DNA of 64,000 bases from Punica granatum (GCF_007655135.1 NC_045128.1:27932811-27996810); one strand, 5' to 3'; positions 26,346 through 39,591 are shown, counted from the stretch's first letter. Notes: generated by a model from the letters alone, not told the origin. Made by a program: numbers and translations.

Positions 26346-28953
26346 TTAGATATTCGACTCTACATCATCCTCCATCTCGTGCACAGCTTGGAGAGGCCCT
26401 CCTCCGAGCATGAAATTGCTGTCTAGTTGGTTGCTTATTGGGCCGTTTCCGAACAAACACACCTGAGGCTCTATCTGATTCAAGCGGTTCAGCTCTTCCT
26501 CGGACAGCGACCAGCTGAAGATGTCAATGTTTTTCCTTATACGATCCGGGTTCAGGCTACAGGGTAGGACACTTGTCCCCCTTTGCAGTCCCCAACGCAA
26601 GATAACCTGCATACATGGACAAGAAATAAACACATACATGAGAACGTGTAAGAAAATCCAATAGTTTGGTGAAGAATATCCCTACATTTTCCAATATTGG
26701 GATTTTCAAAATCAATATTGTAATGATAAAGACCAAAAAGTGAAAAAAGGTAACTAAGGAGATGCTTCATTAATGCATATCCAGTTAAAGATTTCATGAA
26801 AACATGTTATAAGGATGATTTGAAGAATTAAAAAATTATTTAGACTTCGAAATCCTTTTGTTCTCTGGATAAGTGTATTTATGCGATCTTGCCTATTTGG
26901 AAACATTTGAGATTTAGTTCCTAACTGTGGTTTATACTGCATAAATTGAACGAAGTTCGGTTCTTAGTTGCCGTCTCTCCCATTTCTCTCTATGGAATTT
27001 CTTCCTTGGTGTTCATTGCGTCAACTTGCAGCAGACGGTTCTAACTTAGATGTGAGCGATTAATTTCACAATGGCCTCTACAGAATTGGCTGAGAACGAT
27101 AAGGCAACTTGGAAAGTGAAGTACCTGTTCTGGAGTCTTTCTGTGTCTGTTCGCAATCTCTGAAACAACTGACAGCTTCAGCATTGGCCCATGAACTGAT
27201 CGAGACCTTCGAAATGATATACGTGGAGTTCCAGGTTCATCTTCCCCACCTGATCCACTATCTGATTGTACCGGACTTGAACTAGGTACACCTAGAGGTG
27301 TGTGAGCAGACACATGGATACCTTTTGTCTGACAGAACTTTACAAGTTCATCTTGCCGCCAGAAAGGGTGCAATTCCACCTAACAAAAAAGGAATTCTTA
27401 GTCATGAATTTCAAATTCATCGATAAAATGCTGCATGCAAGACAGCATAAAAAGTTGTCATGAAAAACCTTAATCCATATAAACTTTCTTCTGTTGTACC
27501 AGAATTGCAACTGAGAAATATACCTTTCAAATATAAGACAATAACAGCACTTAAAAATGGGAAGTGTAAAGCAGACAAAAGACTGGGAAAAAAAAAATCT
27601 TATACTCTACCACTGCACATACAGATGAACTGTCATTCATTGCTGATTGCTTGTACTCATTTCACAGCCTATTAGTAATTAGATGACTGCAACTGTTTCA
27701 CAAAAGCGTGAGGGCATCCCTGGATGCAGGCCAAAGATCATCCTATAGCGTGCTCATGCACCTCACAAGACTATTTGCATGTATAAGACCAAAAAAGCAT
27801 GCAGTTATATTAAATAAATTCGATGTAGTACAGTGGCTCATTATTTATGCCAAGGCTACTCTGACTCAACGTGAGGATCATAAACAGGTATCTGCAAGTG
27901 CTTTTTAATCAATGACAGATGGCATGCGCATAATGAAAAATGACTGACGGCTATTTTACCCAGATACATGCAAATCCTATCTAATCTATCTAGAGATAGT
28001 GACCATAAATATAAATATCAAGTCATATTGTACTGTTGATACCGCATGGAACTGTAATGAAACCTTCGGAGTAAACGTATCCAGAGACTTGCACATCTAA
28101 GTTAGGACACCTAGAAACCTAAAGATAGAATAAGATGCTTTCTGTTCCTCACTCAGTGACACTGGCAAATACTGAGCATTCAGTGTCTAAATGGGGGGAG
28201 AAAATTTCAGCGCTGTAGCTTAATATAGAAGACAATCAACAATAAAAACCAACTAAAACAAATAAATTATTAATGCTTCACAATATTGTATATTACACTG
28301 CGTTTCAGCAATGAAAAGCCGTTAAGTTCTGCCAAATCTACGATTATCTGACTATGCAAGATTAGAGGAATAGTCATGCAAACCTGATTAACAGCAGGAA
28401 CAATCTTTGCGAACTTTAGGAGCTCCTTAATCTGTTGAATGCTGAAATTGCTGACTCCAATGGATCGAACCAGACCCGACTCGACCAACCCCTCCATGGC
28501 TTTCCATGCCTTCTTCAATTTACTCAGGAACTGCTTATACTCGCTTCCCAATTTCAAAGGTGGGTCACTTGCATCACCAAACCCAGTGCTCTCAGGCCAA
28601 TGCATGAGATACAGATCCAAGTACTGAACCCCTAGATTCTTGAGCGACACTCTGACAGAATTATCGATCTTATTGGTAGAGTTCATGTTACAATAGAGCT
28701 TAGAGGTGAGGAACAGGCCTTCCCTTTTAAGTGAGCCTAGCTTAAATGCCTCAGCTAGGGCTTCCCCAACCTCAATCTCGTTCCCGTAGAGATGGGCACA
28801 GTCAATGTGGCGATACCCAACAGAGAGGGCCACCTTAACAGCCTGGACACAGAGGTCGCCACCGCTCTGCCATGTCCCGAGCCCAATAGCCGGGATTTTG
28901 GCCCCCGTGTTCAGCACGAAATACAAGCCGGCACCGTCGCACTTCCCTTTCAT
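26346..28953 (-). CDS. Aldo/keto reductase (AKR superfamily), 3 exons
   Basis: Minus-strand exons 28384-28953, 27125-27379 and 26346-26606 join in frame to 361 aa. The protein is an NADPH-dependent aldo/keto reductase, which reduces aldehyde or ketone groups using a TIM-barrel fold. The catalytic tetrad is visible as D51 and Y56 ([10 protein letters not shown]), K85 (LTSKLY) and H118 (LMHWP). LGTW near 25-28 and GVSNFS before the first splice are family signatures. [19 protein letters not shown] opens exon 3 and is the NADP-binding loop region. A Ser/Gly/Glu-rich insert at about 222-253 follows HTPLG. The closest family I recall is the plant group around Arabidopsis At5g01670. The start at 28953 follows a possible acceptor of a leader intron; an in-frame ATG at 28986 is the alternative. 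The substrate cannot be read from the sequence. Confidence 0.88.
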
Positions 28954-29600
28954 TCCCACTTGTGATCTCACAAGATAAACCAACAAGATATATTTGGCGG
29001 AAGAAATGTCAAAGAGATATCTATGTCCAATTCCTCTTCCGGTTTGAATGAGTCTCCAGTTTGACAGTAACAGCGATTCGGTCCTGTCAAATCCAAGGAA
29101 CCCGATGAGCGCAAATCAATCGAGAAAAAACGGAAACTCTATCATGATTTCATCGCATTCCGAGTGGCTCAAGATCCAGAAATGCACAAGAACAAAACTC
29201 AGCACATCAAAATTGAGTGGAGGAAACGGGATTGACAAATGAACAGTGTTTACGGAAATCTTCACCAACCACGGAATCTAGAATCTTCCCTGCTCCGGAG
29301 GACTAAACAACTAGGCAAAACCAAACTCAGGCAATTGGGACAAAAAAAATTCAAACCTTAGAGCTCGAGGTTGAGCAGAAAGAACTGTCCGGTCGCGAAT
29401 TGAGAGGAACGGCGCGGCACTCGAAATGAAGAAAGCGAGCAGAACACAGATTGCTTGCGGCGGTCGGAGCGGAATGCGCGAAGCACGAAGCGGATCACGC
29501 TCTCAGTCCTGGAGGAAGCAGCCTTTGGTTCGAAGAAGAAGAAGAAGAAGAAGAAGAAGTTGTTAAGCCAGCGAAAACTGGGAGGAGAGGTCAAATGGTC
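28954..29600 (-). promoter_or_regulatory. Leader intron, 5' UTR and promoter of the aldo/keto reductase gene
   Basis: A likely 5' leader lies upstream of the first coding exon. On the minus strand a donor-like CTCTAAG|GTTTGA occurs near 29358 and an acceptor-like CACAAG at about 28959, which would give a leader intron of about 400 bp. A GAA/CTT trinucleotide run at 29532-29559, then GGAA and GA runs to 29672, lie where the transcript start and core promoter would be. The transcription start itself is not visible. Confidence 0.45.
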
Positions 29601-30521
29601 AACAATGGCGACAGAAGGAAGGAAGGAAGGAGGGAAAGGGCAGAGAAACAGATAGAGAGAGAGAGAGAGAGACTGCTTAGCTGTTTTAAGATCAATTTCC
29701 TGCCAAATTTTCCCGATTATTAATTAAGTATTTTCTCACCGAAAAATTAATTATTTTCATTTGTCATGGTTAATTTGATTTGCTCCCTAAAGTTTTGGGT
29801 GGTCAGGAAAGGATCCTTATAATTTTGAGTCGTCTCAAATTACTTCCACTTATATCTCATGTCGACCGCCTACTATCCGAAGAATCCACAAGTCCCATGT
29901 CAAGTATAGGAAGCGCTCTGAATTGTTAATATAAGTCGAGAGGGCGCACCTCTTACGTACTGTACAAATGGATCTTATGATTCAAGCTTTGGCAATACCT
30001 CGTGTCGGAGTTTAGAACTTATGATTCAAGCTCCGCATTTACAGTTCAAGTATCAGAATAATGAATTTTTGAGGTGACAGACAGTACTACACTAACTATA
30101 GTTAAAACTCGAATCCCATATCAAATAAACATCTAGGGATCTAACACTAACAAATGTTGACATTTGAGTCGGCCTTTTGGGCTAGGCTAGCTCATATAGT
30201 TTCATGGGGTCGGGGCAAGTTAAAGGAAAAATAAAAATAGGCGCAAATGTTTGCGCATGGTCTTACCAGTTTATAGCTTAACTTATTATATTCTTCATTT
30301 TAAACATTGGAAAGCAAGAAAGACTCTAACATCTCTCTCTCTTATTTCTCTTATACGAGGATCATGTCAAAGCATTAATCAATATATGATCTTTTTTAGA
30401 TTACAACGGGCATGTAGTCGGCACAATTTTGTGCCACGATCATTCACAAGAAATTAGAGTCTTGTTATGCAGTCTTTTTTTTTAGGGATTAATAAGTAAG
30501 AAACACGACTAAACCACAAAA

Positions 30522-30564
<43 letters not shown>

Positions 30565-31557
30565 GGATTAGTGGTAATATATTGTTAGTATTGAAAAACG
30601 AATTCAATCCACTAGAGATGCTCACTTTCAATAGAAAAAATAGAAATTTATATATATATTTTCGTTGGTGGGACTTATATATCTTTTTATTCCTCTTTCC
30701 TATCATCCACTGCACCGGGTGTGCCTTTGGCTTATTGTTAAAGAATATTATGCCGGTATCTACTACCGACGTGAGGACTGACTTGACATACTTTGTAAAT
30801 TATATGGATCATCTTGAGCAACTCAAAAGAGCATTGGGAGCAACGTGCAATTATCATTGTGTTTACAGTACAAGAGAAAAGGAGAAGACAAAAAGAGCTT
30901 TTCCTTTCGCCAAAAAGTCACAAAGAAAGACAAATAATTATGCAGCCAAAAAGCAACATTGGGATTTATTTTTTATTTTTTATTTTTCATTTGTCAAGCT
31001 CTATGCACCCAAAGACATAGACCCCAACAGGCACACAAGTCCTTTGACATCTCTATTTTTATAATTGGATATTTTTTTAATTGAAATACGATGGGTACTA
31101 TAACGTAATTGATTTGGATTCTTGACGTATTTTAATAAATTGACCTTATTGTGAAGAAGAACAATAAAAATAAAATCCTGTCAATATCAATTCTCCTACG
31201 TCAAATCAAGTTTGGTTGTTTGGATTTTATCAAATTAATCTCGATAATTTTGTTTCACATGATCCATTAAAGTTCACATAATATATAGATTAAATATCAA
31301 TCGTGCCATAAAAAAATGCTTATTGAAGAGAATTCTCACGTTATCTTTTTTAAATATATGTTTGAATCAATAATAATTTCTTAGTTTGAATCGTAATTGG
31401 ACATTGTGCTTTGTCATTGAATATTTTTTCCATGACCCCGATTCCTATCATGAATTAAAATAAAATAACAAAAAATGGGCAGCTTGTCTTGACATCTTAT
31501 ATTATGGAAAAGTGTGGGGTTCCGCTGGCAGATCCGTTGCGCCAGGGCCCCTTTACT
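29600..31557. other. Intergenic DNA with an AT microsatellite
   Basis: No gene is supported. A pure AT dinucleotide run occupies 30525-30557. Open frames around 30582-31064 have low-complexity, unnatural composition. The rest is AT-rich unique sequence. Confidence 0.5.
30525..30557. repeat. (AT)n microsatellite
   Basis: An uninterrupted AT run of about 33 bases, preceded by a run of A. Confidence 0.9.
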
Positions 31558-31583
31558 AGTTGACCGGTTCTGACCGGTCAACT
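31558..31583. repeat. Perfect 11-bp inverted repeat (hairpin) with paired W-box cores
   Basis: AGTTGACCGGT and ACCGGTCAACT are exact reverse complements separated by the four bases TCTG. Each arm contains TTGACC, the core recognised by plant WRKY factors. It lies about 200 bp before the tandem array that starts near 31780. Any regulatory role is inference; it is far from both flanking genes. Confidence 0.6.
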
Positions 31584-31779
31584 GGTAAATCACTTTTTTT
31601 TTTAGTTTTATATAAAAGCAAATAATAAATGAAAAATTGCAGATTTATTTTAAAAAATAATCAAATAAAATAAAATTTTGAAAATAAAAATTGGAAATGA
31701 ATGGTAATAAAAAAAAATTTAGATATTTCGAAAATGTTGTACTGAATTGTAATAACAATTACAAAATATAAGTTATCAT

Positions 31780-32965
31780 AAAATTTAATTTATGGGATAA
31801 CTTCAGTGGAAAAAGTGATAATTTTGTACAAATTGATATTTGTCACTTGTTCAAAATGTGGCATGACAAAACTAAATCTCCGACGATAATGCAAGTTGAG
31901 TATATGATAACTTAGTCTAAATTAGTATATTAATGACATTTTAAACTAATTTTATGACAAAAAATTATGTTCGGAGATAACATCAATTAGATAATTTATT
32001 TACATAATTTAGAGATAACTTATTTGTAAGATGTGATAACTTAATTTAAATTGGCCTAGTTATCACTTGAAAACTCACACTATCACTATTTACTGTACCA
32101 ATGATAATTAATACATTATTGGGGATAATTTAGTTCAAATTGGCCTATTTATCACAAGTTGAACAATTGTTATCACCATTTATACAATGTTTATATAACT
32201 AATTTGTAATATGTGATAAATTTGTTCAAATTGGGCTAGTTAATACGTGATGGACTCATGTTATCATTATTTACTTTACCAATGATAACCGATGCATAAT
32301 ACATGATAATTTAGTTCAAATTGGCCCATTTGTCAGAAGTTGACCAGTTGTTATCACTATTTACATAATCTTAAGATAACTAATTTGTAATATGTGATAA
32401 TTTAGTTCAAACTGGCTCATTTATCACAAGTTGAACAACGGTTATCACTATTTACATAATTTAGAGATAACTTATTTGTAAGATGTGATAACTTGATTCA
32501 AATTGGCCTAGTTATCACCTAATGAACTCTCGTTATCACTATTTACTTTACCAATGATAACCGGTAGATAATATGTGATAACTTAGTTTAAACTTGCCCA
32601 TTTATCACAAGTTGAACATTTGTTATCACTGTTTACATAATCTTGAGATAACTAATTTGTAATATGTGATAATTTTGTTCTAATTGGCCTACTTATTACC
32701 TGATGAACTCTCGTTATCACAATTTACTTATTCAGTGATAACCGGTGCATAATAGGTGATAATTTAGTTCAAATTAGCTCATTTATCACAAGTTGAACAA
32801 TTGTTATCACTATTTACATAATCTTGAAACTAACTTGTAATATGTGATAACTTATGTCGAATTGGCCTACTTGTCACCTAATGAACTCCCGTTATTATTA
32901 TTTACTTATTCGATGATAACCGGTACATATTAGGTGATAACTTAGTTCAAATTGGCCCATTTGGG
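31780..32965. repeat. Tandem satellite-like array, about 181-bp unit with about 91-bp half-units
   Basis: The word TTTATCACAAGTTGAAC recurs at about 32148, 32420, 32601 and 32782, with a variant at 32328. The spacings are near 181 bp, or close to half of that (92 and 92). The other half-unit carries CACCTAATGAACTC-type words at about 32056, 32239, 32512, 32692 and 32872. Throughout the array GTGATAAC and GTTATCAC, which are reverse complements of each other, alternate every few tens of bases. The array is AT-rich and non-coding. It is a short, diverged tandem array rather than a large satellite block. Confidence 0.8.
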
Positions 32966-35278
32966 AGAAGATTTCTCCGAAAATCCCCAAAATTTAAAAT
33001 AAATAAATAAAAATAAAACCGGTAACCTACTAAAGGAGTAAAACAAACGGAAGGCTCGGATTTAGTCTTCATAGCTAACGGTGGTGGGTGCTGGCGAAAT
33101 GGTTCCGCCGGCGGACCCCAGACGCCTCCCTCATATCATACCTTCCAATAACATCTTCGAAGTCATTAAAATTTGATTTTTCTAATGAAAATAAAGACTT
33201 TTTTTTTTTTTGGGGGGGTGAAGAAACAGCATCCAACCAGCACCTACCGAACACAAAACGAACCCACTCTGACACTCTTCCACGCATTTTTATGAAAGAA
33301 AACGTGCCATTGGAATATTTTAAATCATGGGATTAATCTCTGTCCATGATATTACAAAATGACCAGAATTATTGTGCTTGTGGGTCATCTGTATGGCATG
33401 TGGTAAAACTTACATGTCTCGTATGTTTGCAAGATATTTACATAGATTGTGAGATTGATGGGGAGAAATCCGAACACCCTCATTATTAAAAAAAAAATCA
33501 ATAAAATAGCACAAACTTTTACTGATTTCTCTCTTTTTTTTTTTTAATTTTGACTTTTCACCTTCAAACTTTGTACGGGCTCCTTCAATCTCATTAAAAT
33601 CCGTTGAGACCACGAGCAATCAATGTTTATCCTCATTGCAAGCCGACGAAAATAATAGTATCCACCTAGCAGCACAAAAAGATTTACTCACATTTACGCG
33701 ATCAGTCGTATATGCGATCAACCGTGGATCAAGACCAACTGGATGAATTGAGCTATATCGATTATAATCGAACCATTTAATCTAGTCACAAGCTAATAGA
33801 TTAATTATTAATCAGGTATATTCCTGACCAATTTTTTTTTTTTTAAAAAAGAGAAAGAGAAAGAGAAAGAAATTGCAATAATAATTTTTGAACCTATTAA
33901 TTTTTAATTACTAGATTTATTGACGTAGCGGTCAAGTTCGATTGATCAATCCATGAATTAGACTAATCAAATGGATGGGATTAATTTTTTATAATCTATA
34001 TATAATATAACTATTACAAAAGTATGCAAATCAACCAGGTATTCTTTGAGTTATTTTATTTTGTTCTTACATTTTATGTTACATATAAATGTTTCTAATT
34101 TCTTATTTGAGTAGTTATCATAAATATTTATATGTTAAATACTGACTAATTTATTAGAAACGATTTGCAAAGATATTAGATGAGATATTCAAATAACGTG
34201 ACTAAGAATGCGTTCAGATAGATCAAAGGGGTAGGGTCAGAATAAAATTAGTCTATCTAAACATCGAAATGGTGAAACTAATTTAAATTTATAATATGAA
34301 CTAAAATTTGTCTAAATATATTGAAAGTATATAAAAGACAACATATTGAAATCGTGAAGTACGAATTAAAAATTATGTAGACGCGTCAAAAATTAGGAAA
34401 AGTCGAGAAACTTTAACAACAGTTCTCTATTTATGAAGGGAAAGGGGGAGATTAACCGAGCCCGCATATAGTCTCATCATTTCAGCCGTATTCGCCATTC
34501 GGTATTCCATAGAGCTAACTTCTATGGCACGTTCGCATGGAGGTCATTGATTCAAAAACTTCATCGCTTAGCATACGAATATCCCATCGTCCATTCAGAA
34601 ACCTCCTCCTCGCTCCATATCCATCCACTGAGATATGCCATGACAGGAAGGAAGCAGAGAATAATTTGAGATAATTGTGTAAAATTGTTCCGATTCATAT
34701 GACACTTCAGCCATCTGCTTTGTCACTCTTTCTTCAGTACTGAATCGTGTAAGCGACAGTAATTGTCGGTGTGGCCCTCATCGTGAAAAACATGAAATGA
34801 ATGATTGGGTGGTGTCAGTTTAACATATTATCATATCATTCTGGCCGGATTCAATTCTCGGTCAGACTGCATCGTAGCAAGGACAGTTCCCTGTTTGAGC
34901 ATGCAATGCACGCTGACAATTCCACCAGAACCGAGTAAGCAGGAAGGACTGCTCAAGGAAATCGAATCTACAGATGAAAAGCATCGGAAATGTGCGGATT
35001 TGGTTCAAAGAGGCGTACTAGGTTCTAAAACGCAAAATCAACTACCAGCCCCGACACCATGTAAAGATTTGCAAAAATTTAAAAGACATTCAAGCAGAGT
35101 AATAAACGGGCCAACACAAATGCAGCTGCAGTATTCAAACCCAAAATCCAAAATCCCGACATGCATCTTGGAGAATTTTTTGACGTTGAGTTACGCTAGA
35201 GATCTACGTCAAGCCAGAATGTTCAAATCAGAAGACACAGCAGGAGAATGAATACTTAGGCAACTCCCCCTTGCAGCC
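32966..35278. other. Intergenic DNA 3' of TAF15b
   Basis: Mostly AT-rich with no gene I can support. The part from about 34900 to 35278 is probably the 3' untranslated region of the minus-strand TAF15b gene. Open frames on the plus strand here (34805-35251) show no recognisable domain. Confidence 0.5.
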
Positions 35279-38200
35279 TCAGTAACGATACCTGCTCCTG
35301 TCCCTGTCACGATCCCGGTCTCGCCCGTAATCCCGGTCTCTATCCCTGTCCCGGTCTCTGTCTCTGTCATATCCGTAATCACGGTCTCTTCCACGGTCAC
35401 GCTCTCTGCTTCGACTGTGGCGTCTATCTCGCTCGTCCCGATCTCTGTGTTTGCCACCTTCCCTGTCATCCCTTTCCCGTTCCTGTTCCCGTTCCCTTCC
35501 TCTATCTCTGCTCCTTTCCCTCCCATCTTTATCATTGACAACTGCAGACAGTACTAAAGCAATTAGTATTACACACAGAAAAAAAAATCCCAATCATGAG
35601 TCTGCCCTGCAGAATTTATGCTTCCATATGAAAACAGTTTACATGCAGCCCATTTAAAGGGTACTTTATACAAGAAATTCCTCAACACAAGCCAAAACTG
35701 CTCCATAAAACATTTAGAAAACCCATTCAAAATCCTAAAGAACATGCTGTATAAATTAAATATAAAGAGAGAAATGTGCAGCATATATTGAGGCTACACC
35801 ATAGTTATTCCACTTAGCGGTAAATCTATTTCAGTTGGCAGGCAAAACAACTATAACAGGAAAGCCGATGATGATGAAGATGATGATGGCAAATGGTACA
35901 TATTAGAAGGACAAGAAGTATTCTACCAGGCCATGTATAATCGGATGCCACACGCATACATCATCTCAGGTGGGAAAAGGTTCAGAAAAGCAAATTCATG
36001 CATGCATTCATACGCCTGCCTTTCTGAGCTCAATCTTCAAGCCACACAGAAAGACAAAAACTTTACCAAACAAGCTCCACCATACCTAGTTCTTCAACCT
36101 CCCACCCTGCACGCCCAGCACCAGGTATGCCCTGAGCAGCTTCAGCTTGTTGAGTTTTAGCACGGAACTTCTTCTTGAGATTTCCAAATTCATCATACAT
36201 CTCGCCGTCGTCCTGAATTCAGAATCAAAACTCAGAACCTTTCCTGGAACAATAGTTAAGGCAGGTTCAATTGATTCTTACCTCCTCAGCCTCCCTCCGC
36301 CTTCTTCTGGTTTCCTCAATTTCTTCTTCATCAAGTTCCTTATAACCTCCACCACGTCCTCCCCTGTTTTCACAAGTTCAATTGATAAATATCAACTAGA
36401 GAACTCTTTCAAGTAACAGCCATTAGGAACCAATGCATAAGTGCGAAAGGCTACAGAAGCTTGCATTATAAAGGTGAGATTTTCGGATGTATCGCCTTGT
36501 AACGAAGAAATATTCTAGAATAAGAGTCTCAGACACTAATAACAAGCGATGCTTATCACATAGTCAAAACTGCAATACGAGCTTTGTTCTGACTTCTGAG
36601 TACCAAATCAACAAACAGAAAAAAGAAAAATGGATAACACTGTGACATATGAGTTTTAAGAAATTGCACAAGTATTACAGATGCTTTATCATGTTTCACC
36701 ATATACTGCAACCACCAAAAGGGAGAAAGAAAAAATACACAAACAAAAGATATATACACTACCTTACACCTCCCTCATTATGACCAGGCTTATTGGTGTT
36801 GCAAATGTTGCACTTTGTACGCTTTGCCCAGTTTATGTTGCCACACCTGAAACCAGGAAAATTAAGAAGCATACAAAGACAAGAACTCTTGCTGAGAGCG
36901 TATCTAAAAATGCTTATGAAATATCGACAAGCAAAAGCACTGAAATTTTGACATAAGCTTAATTGGAATATTATGTTGGGTCATTGCTTCTCCAAAAACT
37001 ACATTAAGAAATATTAACGAACAACTTTAGTGATCGTTGACACAACTATCATCAACCACTCAGCAATAATCTAATTGTGACCACAGAAGAAACCGATTAA
37101 CCACTAATATTGTACAGACCAGTGGTAGCATGTTTTGATATTATGGTAATTTTAGCCCACAGAAAAAAGAGGTCATCAGTGAAGACAAAGTGGAAGCAAG
37201 TCCATACATACAGTTTTACACTCTTACATTGGACAAGGCCAATCATTTGGACCAAAAAGTCCTGTAGGAGCAGCACCAACTGGACGGCCTGCAGCCCCAG
37301 AATCATGAGTACCCCGGCCCCTCCCACGGCCACCACCCTGTGAACCACCACCTCCAGCACCAGCAGGTCGAGCACTTCCACAGCGATTGCAGACACCACG
37401 AAATGCAAAGTTTACATTGGAACAACTGCTAACAGAACAAGTGATCAGGAGAAATTTAGATAGCAAAGTACGATATGGAAACAGACTACTAAGCAAAGGC
37501 TCGTGTAAGCAAGAAGAAGCTGCTCACCAATGTCACTCACAGACCTTGTATTCGGACACAACCAGTCTCCCTCTTGTTTCCATGCTTTTCCTGAAGCATC
37601 ACCCCGACCTCTACCCCTTCCAACACCACCATTTACATCCTCAGCATTTTCCTCCAATACGCCAAGATTTCCAGCATCATTGCTGTCTTTGCTCTTCATG
37701 TCTGCAATGAAAACTCCAATAATACTTCCGTGAAAATCCTTCTTGTTAAACCATTCAACAGCAGCTGCTGCAGCATGGGGATCCTCATATGTGACAGTAG
37801 CATCTCCCTTAGGTTCATTCGTCTCTTTGTCTCTGTAGAGCCATATCTTGGGCCGTCCTGTACGCTTGTCTTTCTACAAGGGATGGAGCATAGACATATC
37901 TTTTACACAGTAAGGAAGAAAACTCGGTCCATCATGACATTTTCTTTCCTGAAAATTGCTCTCCACCTGCCTTTTAACAAATTTGTTTCGACTTTCTCAA
38001 GCACATTAGATAAAAGTGCATACTACAGAAAAAAAAATTCCATCTTTCTTCTAGTTTCAAATACTTACCAGGTAAAAAAAAAGAAATCTTGGAGTTTCTC
38101 ACCAGGTAAAAACGTATCTTCCAAAGAAAATAAACTGCTCCTTAAGGCACTTCGTTTGTAGGTTAACGTGCGAAGACATTTGCGCAGCTTATCATGAAAA

Positions 38201-38607
38201 TAACCAAATTCGACAAGGACTAACTGCCCATTTGGTAAAAATAGAAAAAGAGTATAAGGAATAAACATTCAAACTATGATACAGCTTTGTTCTGAAAGAG
38301 CTGCAAGTATCTAAGTTGTCACTTTCAATGACACTTCCACGGGAAACTTTTTTTTTTTTTGGCTAAGAGTTACTTATGAAAAAAAAAATCTTCCTTGAAT
38401 GTACTCGCTGCAAAGTTGCCATGAGCTTAATTTGAGCATCAATTCTAACGGTAGAATGGACTGTAAAACGGAATGAAACACGCAGATCGTGCTTGGAGAG
38501 ACAGACCCTACCTTAAGCAAACCAATAGTGCCGAAATGCTCCGCAAGCATGTTTTCATCAGTTCCCTCGGGCAGGTTACAAACATATACCGAAACATTAC
38601 CCGCCAT
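35279..38607 (-). CDS. TAF15B: TAF15b-like TFIID-associated RNA-binding protein, 7 exons
   Basis: Minus-strand exons 38512-38607, 37545-37873, 37228-37425, 36763-36846, 36282-36363, 36086-36212 and 35279-35541 join in frame to 392 aa. Domains in order: an RRM from about residue 5 (VSVYVCNLPEGTDENML) to about 90; Gly/Arg (GRGRGRG) linkers; a first RanBP2-type zinc finger in C-x4-C-x10-C-x2-C form (DWLCPNTSCSNVNF, VCNRCG); a second in C-x2-C-x10-C-x2-C form (DWPCPMCGNINW, KCNICN); an acidic and Arg-rich segment (YKELDEEEIEETRRRRR); and an RD/DR-repeat tail. This is the plant TAF15b plan, related to animal FUS/EWS/TAF15. The family works in the nucleus in transcription initiation and RNA binding. 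The donor of exon 4 (AG|GTAGTG) was chosen because it restores phase and the expected GGVRGGRGGGY. All junctions keep frame. Confidence 0.9.
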
Positions 38608-38960
38608 TGAGCTCCGAAACTCCTAAAATTCAGAGCAAGAAACAGAAATTACACCACCTTTGCATTGCAAATCGCCGAAATTAACAGCTGAAAAATGGGA
38701 TACGGCGGGCTGCCAGCAAAACCTAAAATCGAAGAGGGTAATCAAAAGAAAGAGGAAAGGCGGAGAAACGAAGATGAATTGCAAAGGACTGTGACAGCGG
38801 AAAGATCAAAATTGGAATGCGAAACTGAGAATAGAAGGCGAAGCCTCAATATCGTCTACGATCCGAGTCCCGGCGCCGATTGACGAAAAGCAGTAAGGAG
38901 ACAGCGATTGGTACCTAGAACGAGCGCAGAAGGGAAGATAACGCCAGCTGAACCGGAGAA
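38608..38960 (-). promoter_or_regulatory. TAF15b 5' UTR and promoter region
   Basis: Sequence upstream of the TAF15b ATG at 38607. It is purine-rich on the plus strand (AAAGAAAGAGGAAAGG), so the transcribed strand would be CT-rich, common in plant leaders. A leader intron is possible. No TATA box was placed with confidence. Confidence 0.4.
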
Positions 38961-39129
38961 GGGTTTTGCCCTGTCGGGAGAGACAGCAGGTTCTTCTGCT
39001 GTTAGGTTTAAGGCGTCTCTCTCTCCCTCCTCCCAGGCACAGTCCCTCTGCTACATCGAAACTTAACGATGTTTCAGAGCGAAAACGTTGGGTGAGGAAG
39101 ATGAGGTTTATGCTTAATTTCAAATCGGG

Positions 39130-39591
39130 CCCTGTAGTTTGAAGGCGGATACGAAATGCTCCTTAGATGGCTTGTTTGCATTTGCACTCATTGTACTTTT
39201 GTTTTTTCTATGATTACCTCCTTGTACATTTGGACTTCCATTTTTCTATGATTAATAATACCTTCTGAGGAAGACTTGGAATATTTATGAGTCTGGGGAT
39301 GAACAGATAAGAGTCTGGGGATGAACTGATAGAGTCGAATGTTATGGATTCAATCCGGTGATCGAAGTCCTTTATTGTTCTAGATTATTTTGCAATCAGT
39401 GCGACGACGATTGTGGCGGAACTCTGATTTTCAAAGGCTATAGAGAGATGAGAGCTTTCCCTCTGTTTATGGGGGCAAAAGTTGCCTTATACGGCTTGTC
39501 GGATACTCGGTATTTTTCATCGTAACTAGACCCTATCCTATATAAAAGCGATTCCGAGATTTTGAAACCAGACAATACCCTATAACGCGTT
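39130..39591. other. Intergenic DNA with a short direct repeat
   Basis: No gene. The phrase GAGTCTGGGGATGAAC occurs twice within about 25 bp (around 39283 and 39308). The rest is unique sequence. Confidence 0.5.

Noticed and set aside
30582..31064. 160-codon plus-strand open frame
   Set aside because: Composition is low-complexity and rich in Lys, Phe and Tyr from AT-rich DNA; no domain, splice context or upstream signals.
34805..35251. 148-codon plus-strand open frame
   Set aside because: Lies antisense to the probable TAF15b 3' UTR, with no recognisable domain.
35209..35541. Thr/Glu/Gly-repeat minus-strand frame overlapping TAF15b exon 7
   Set aside because: Frame-shifted reading of the DRDRDR tail; the exon chain supports the other frame.
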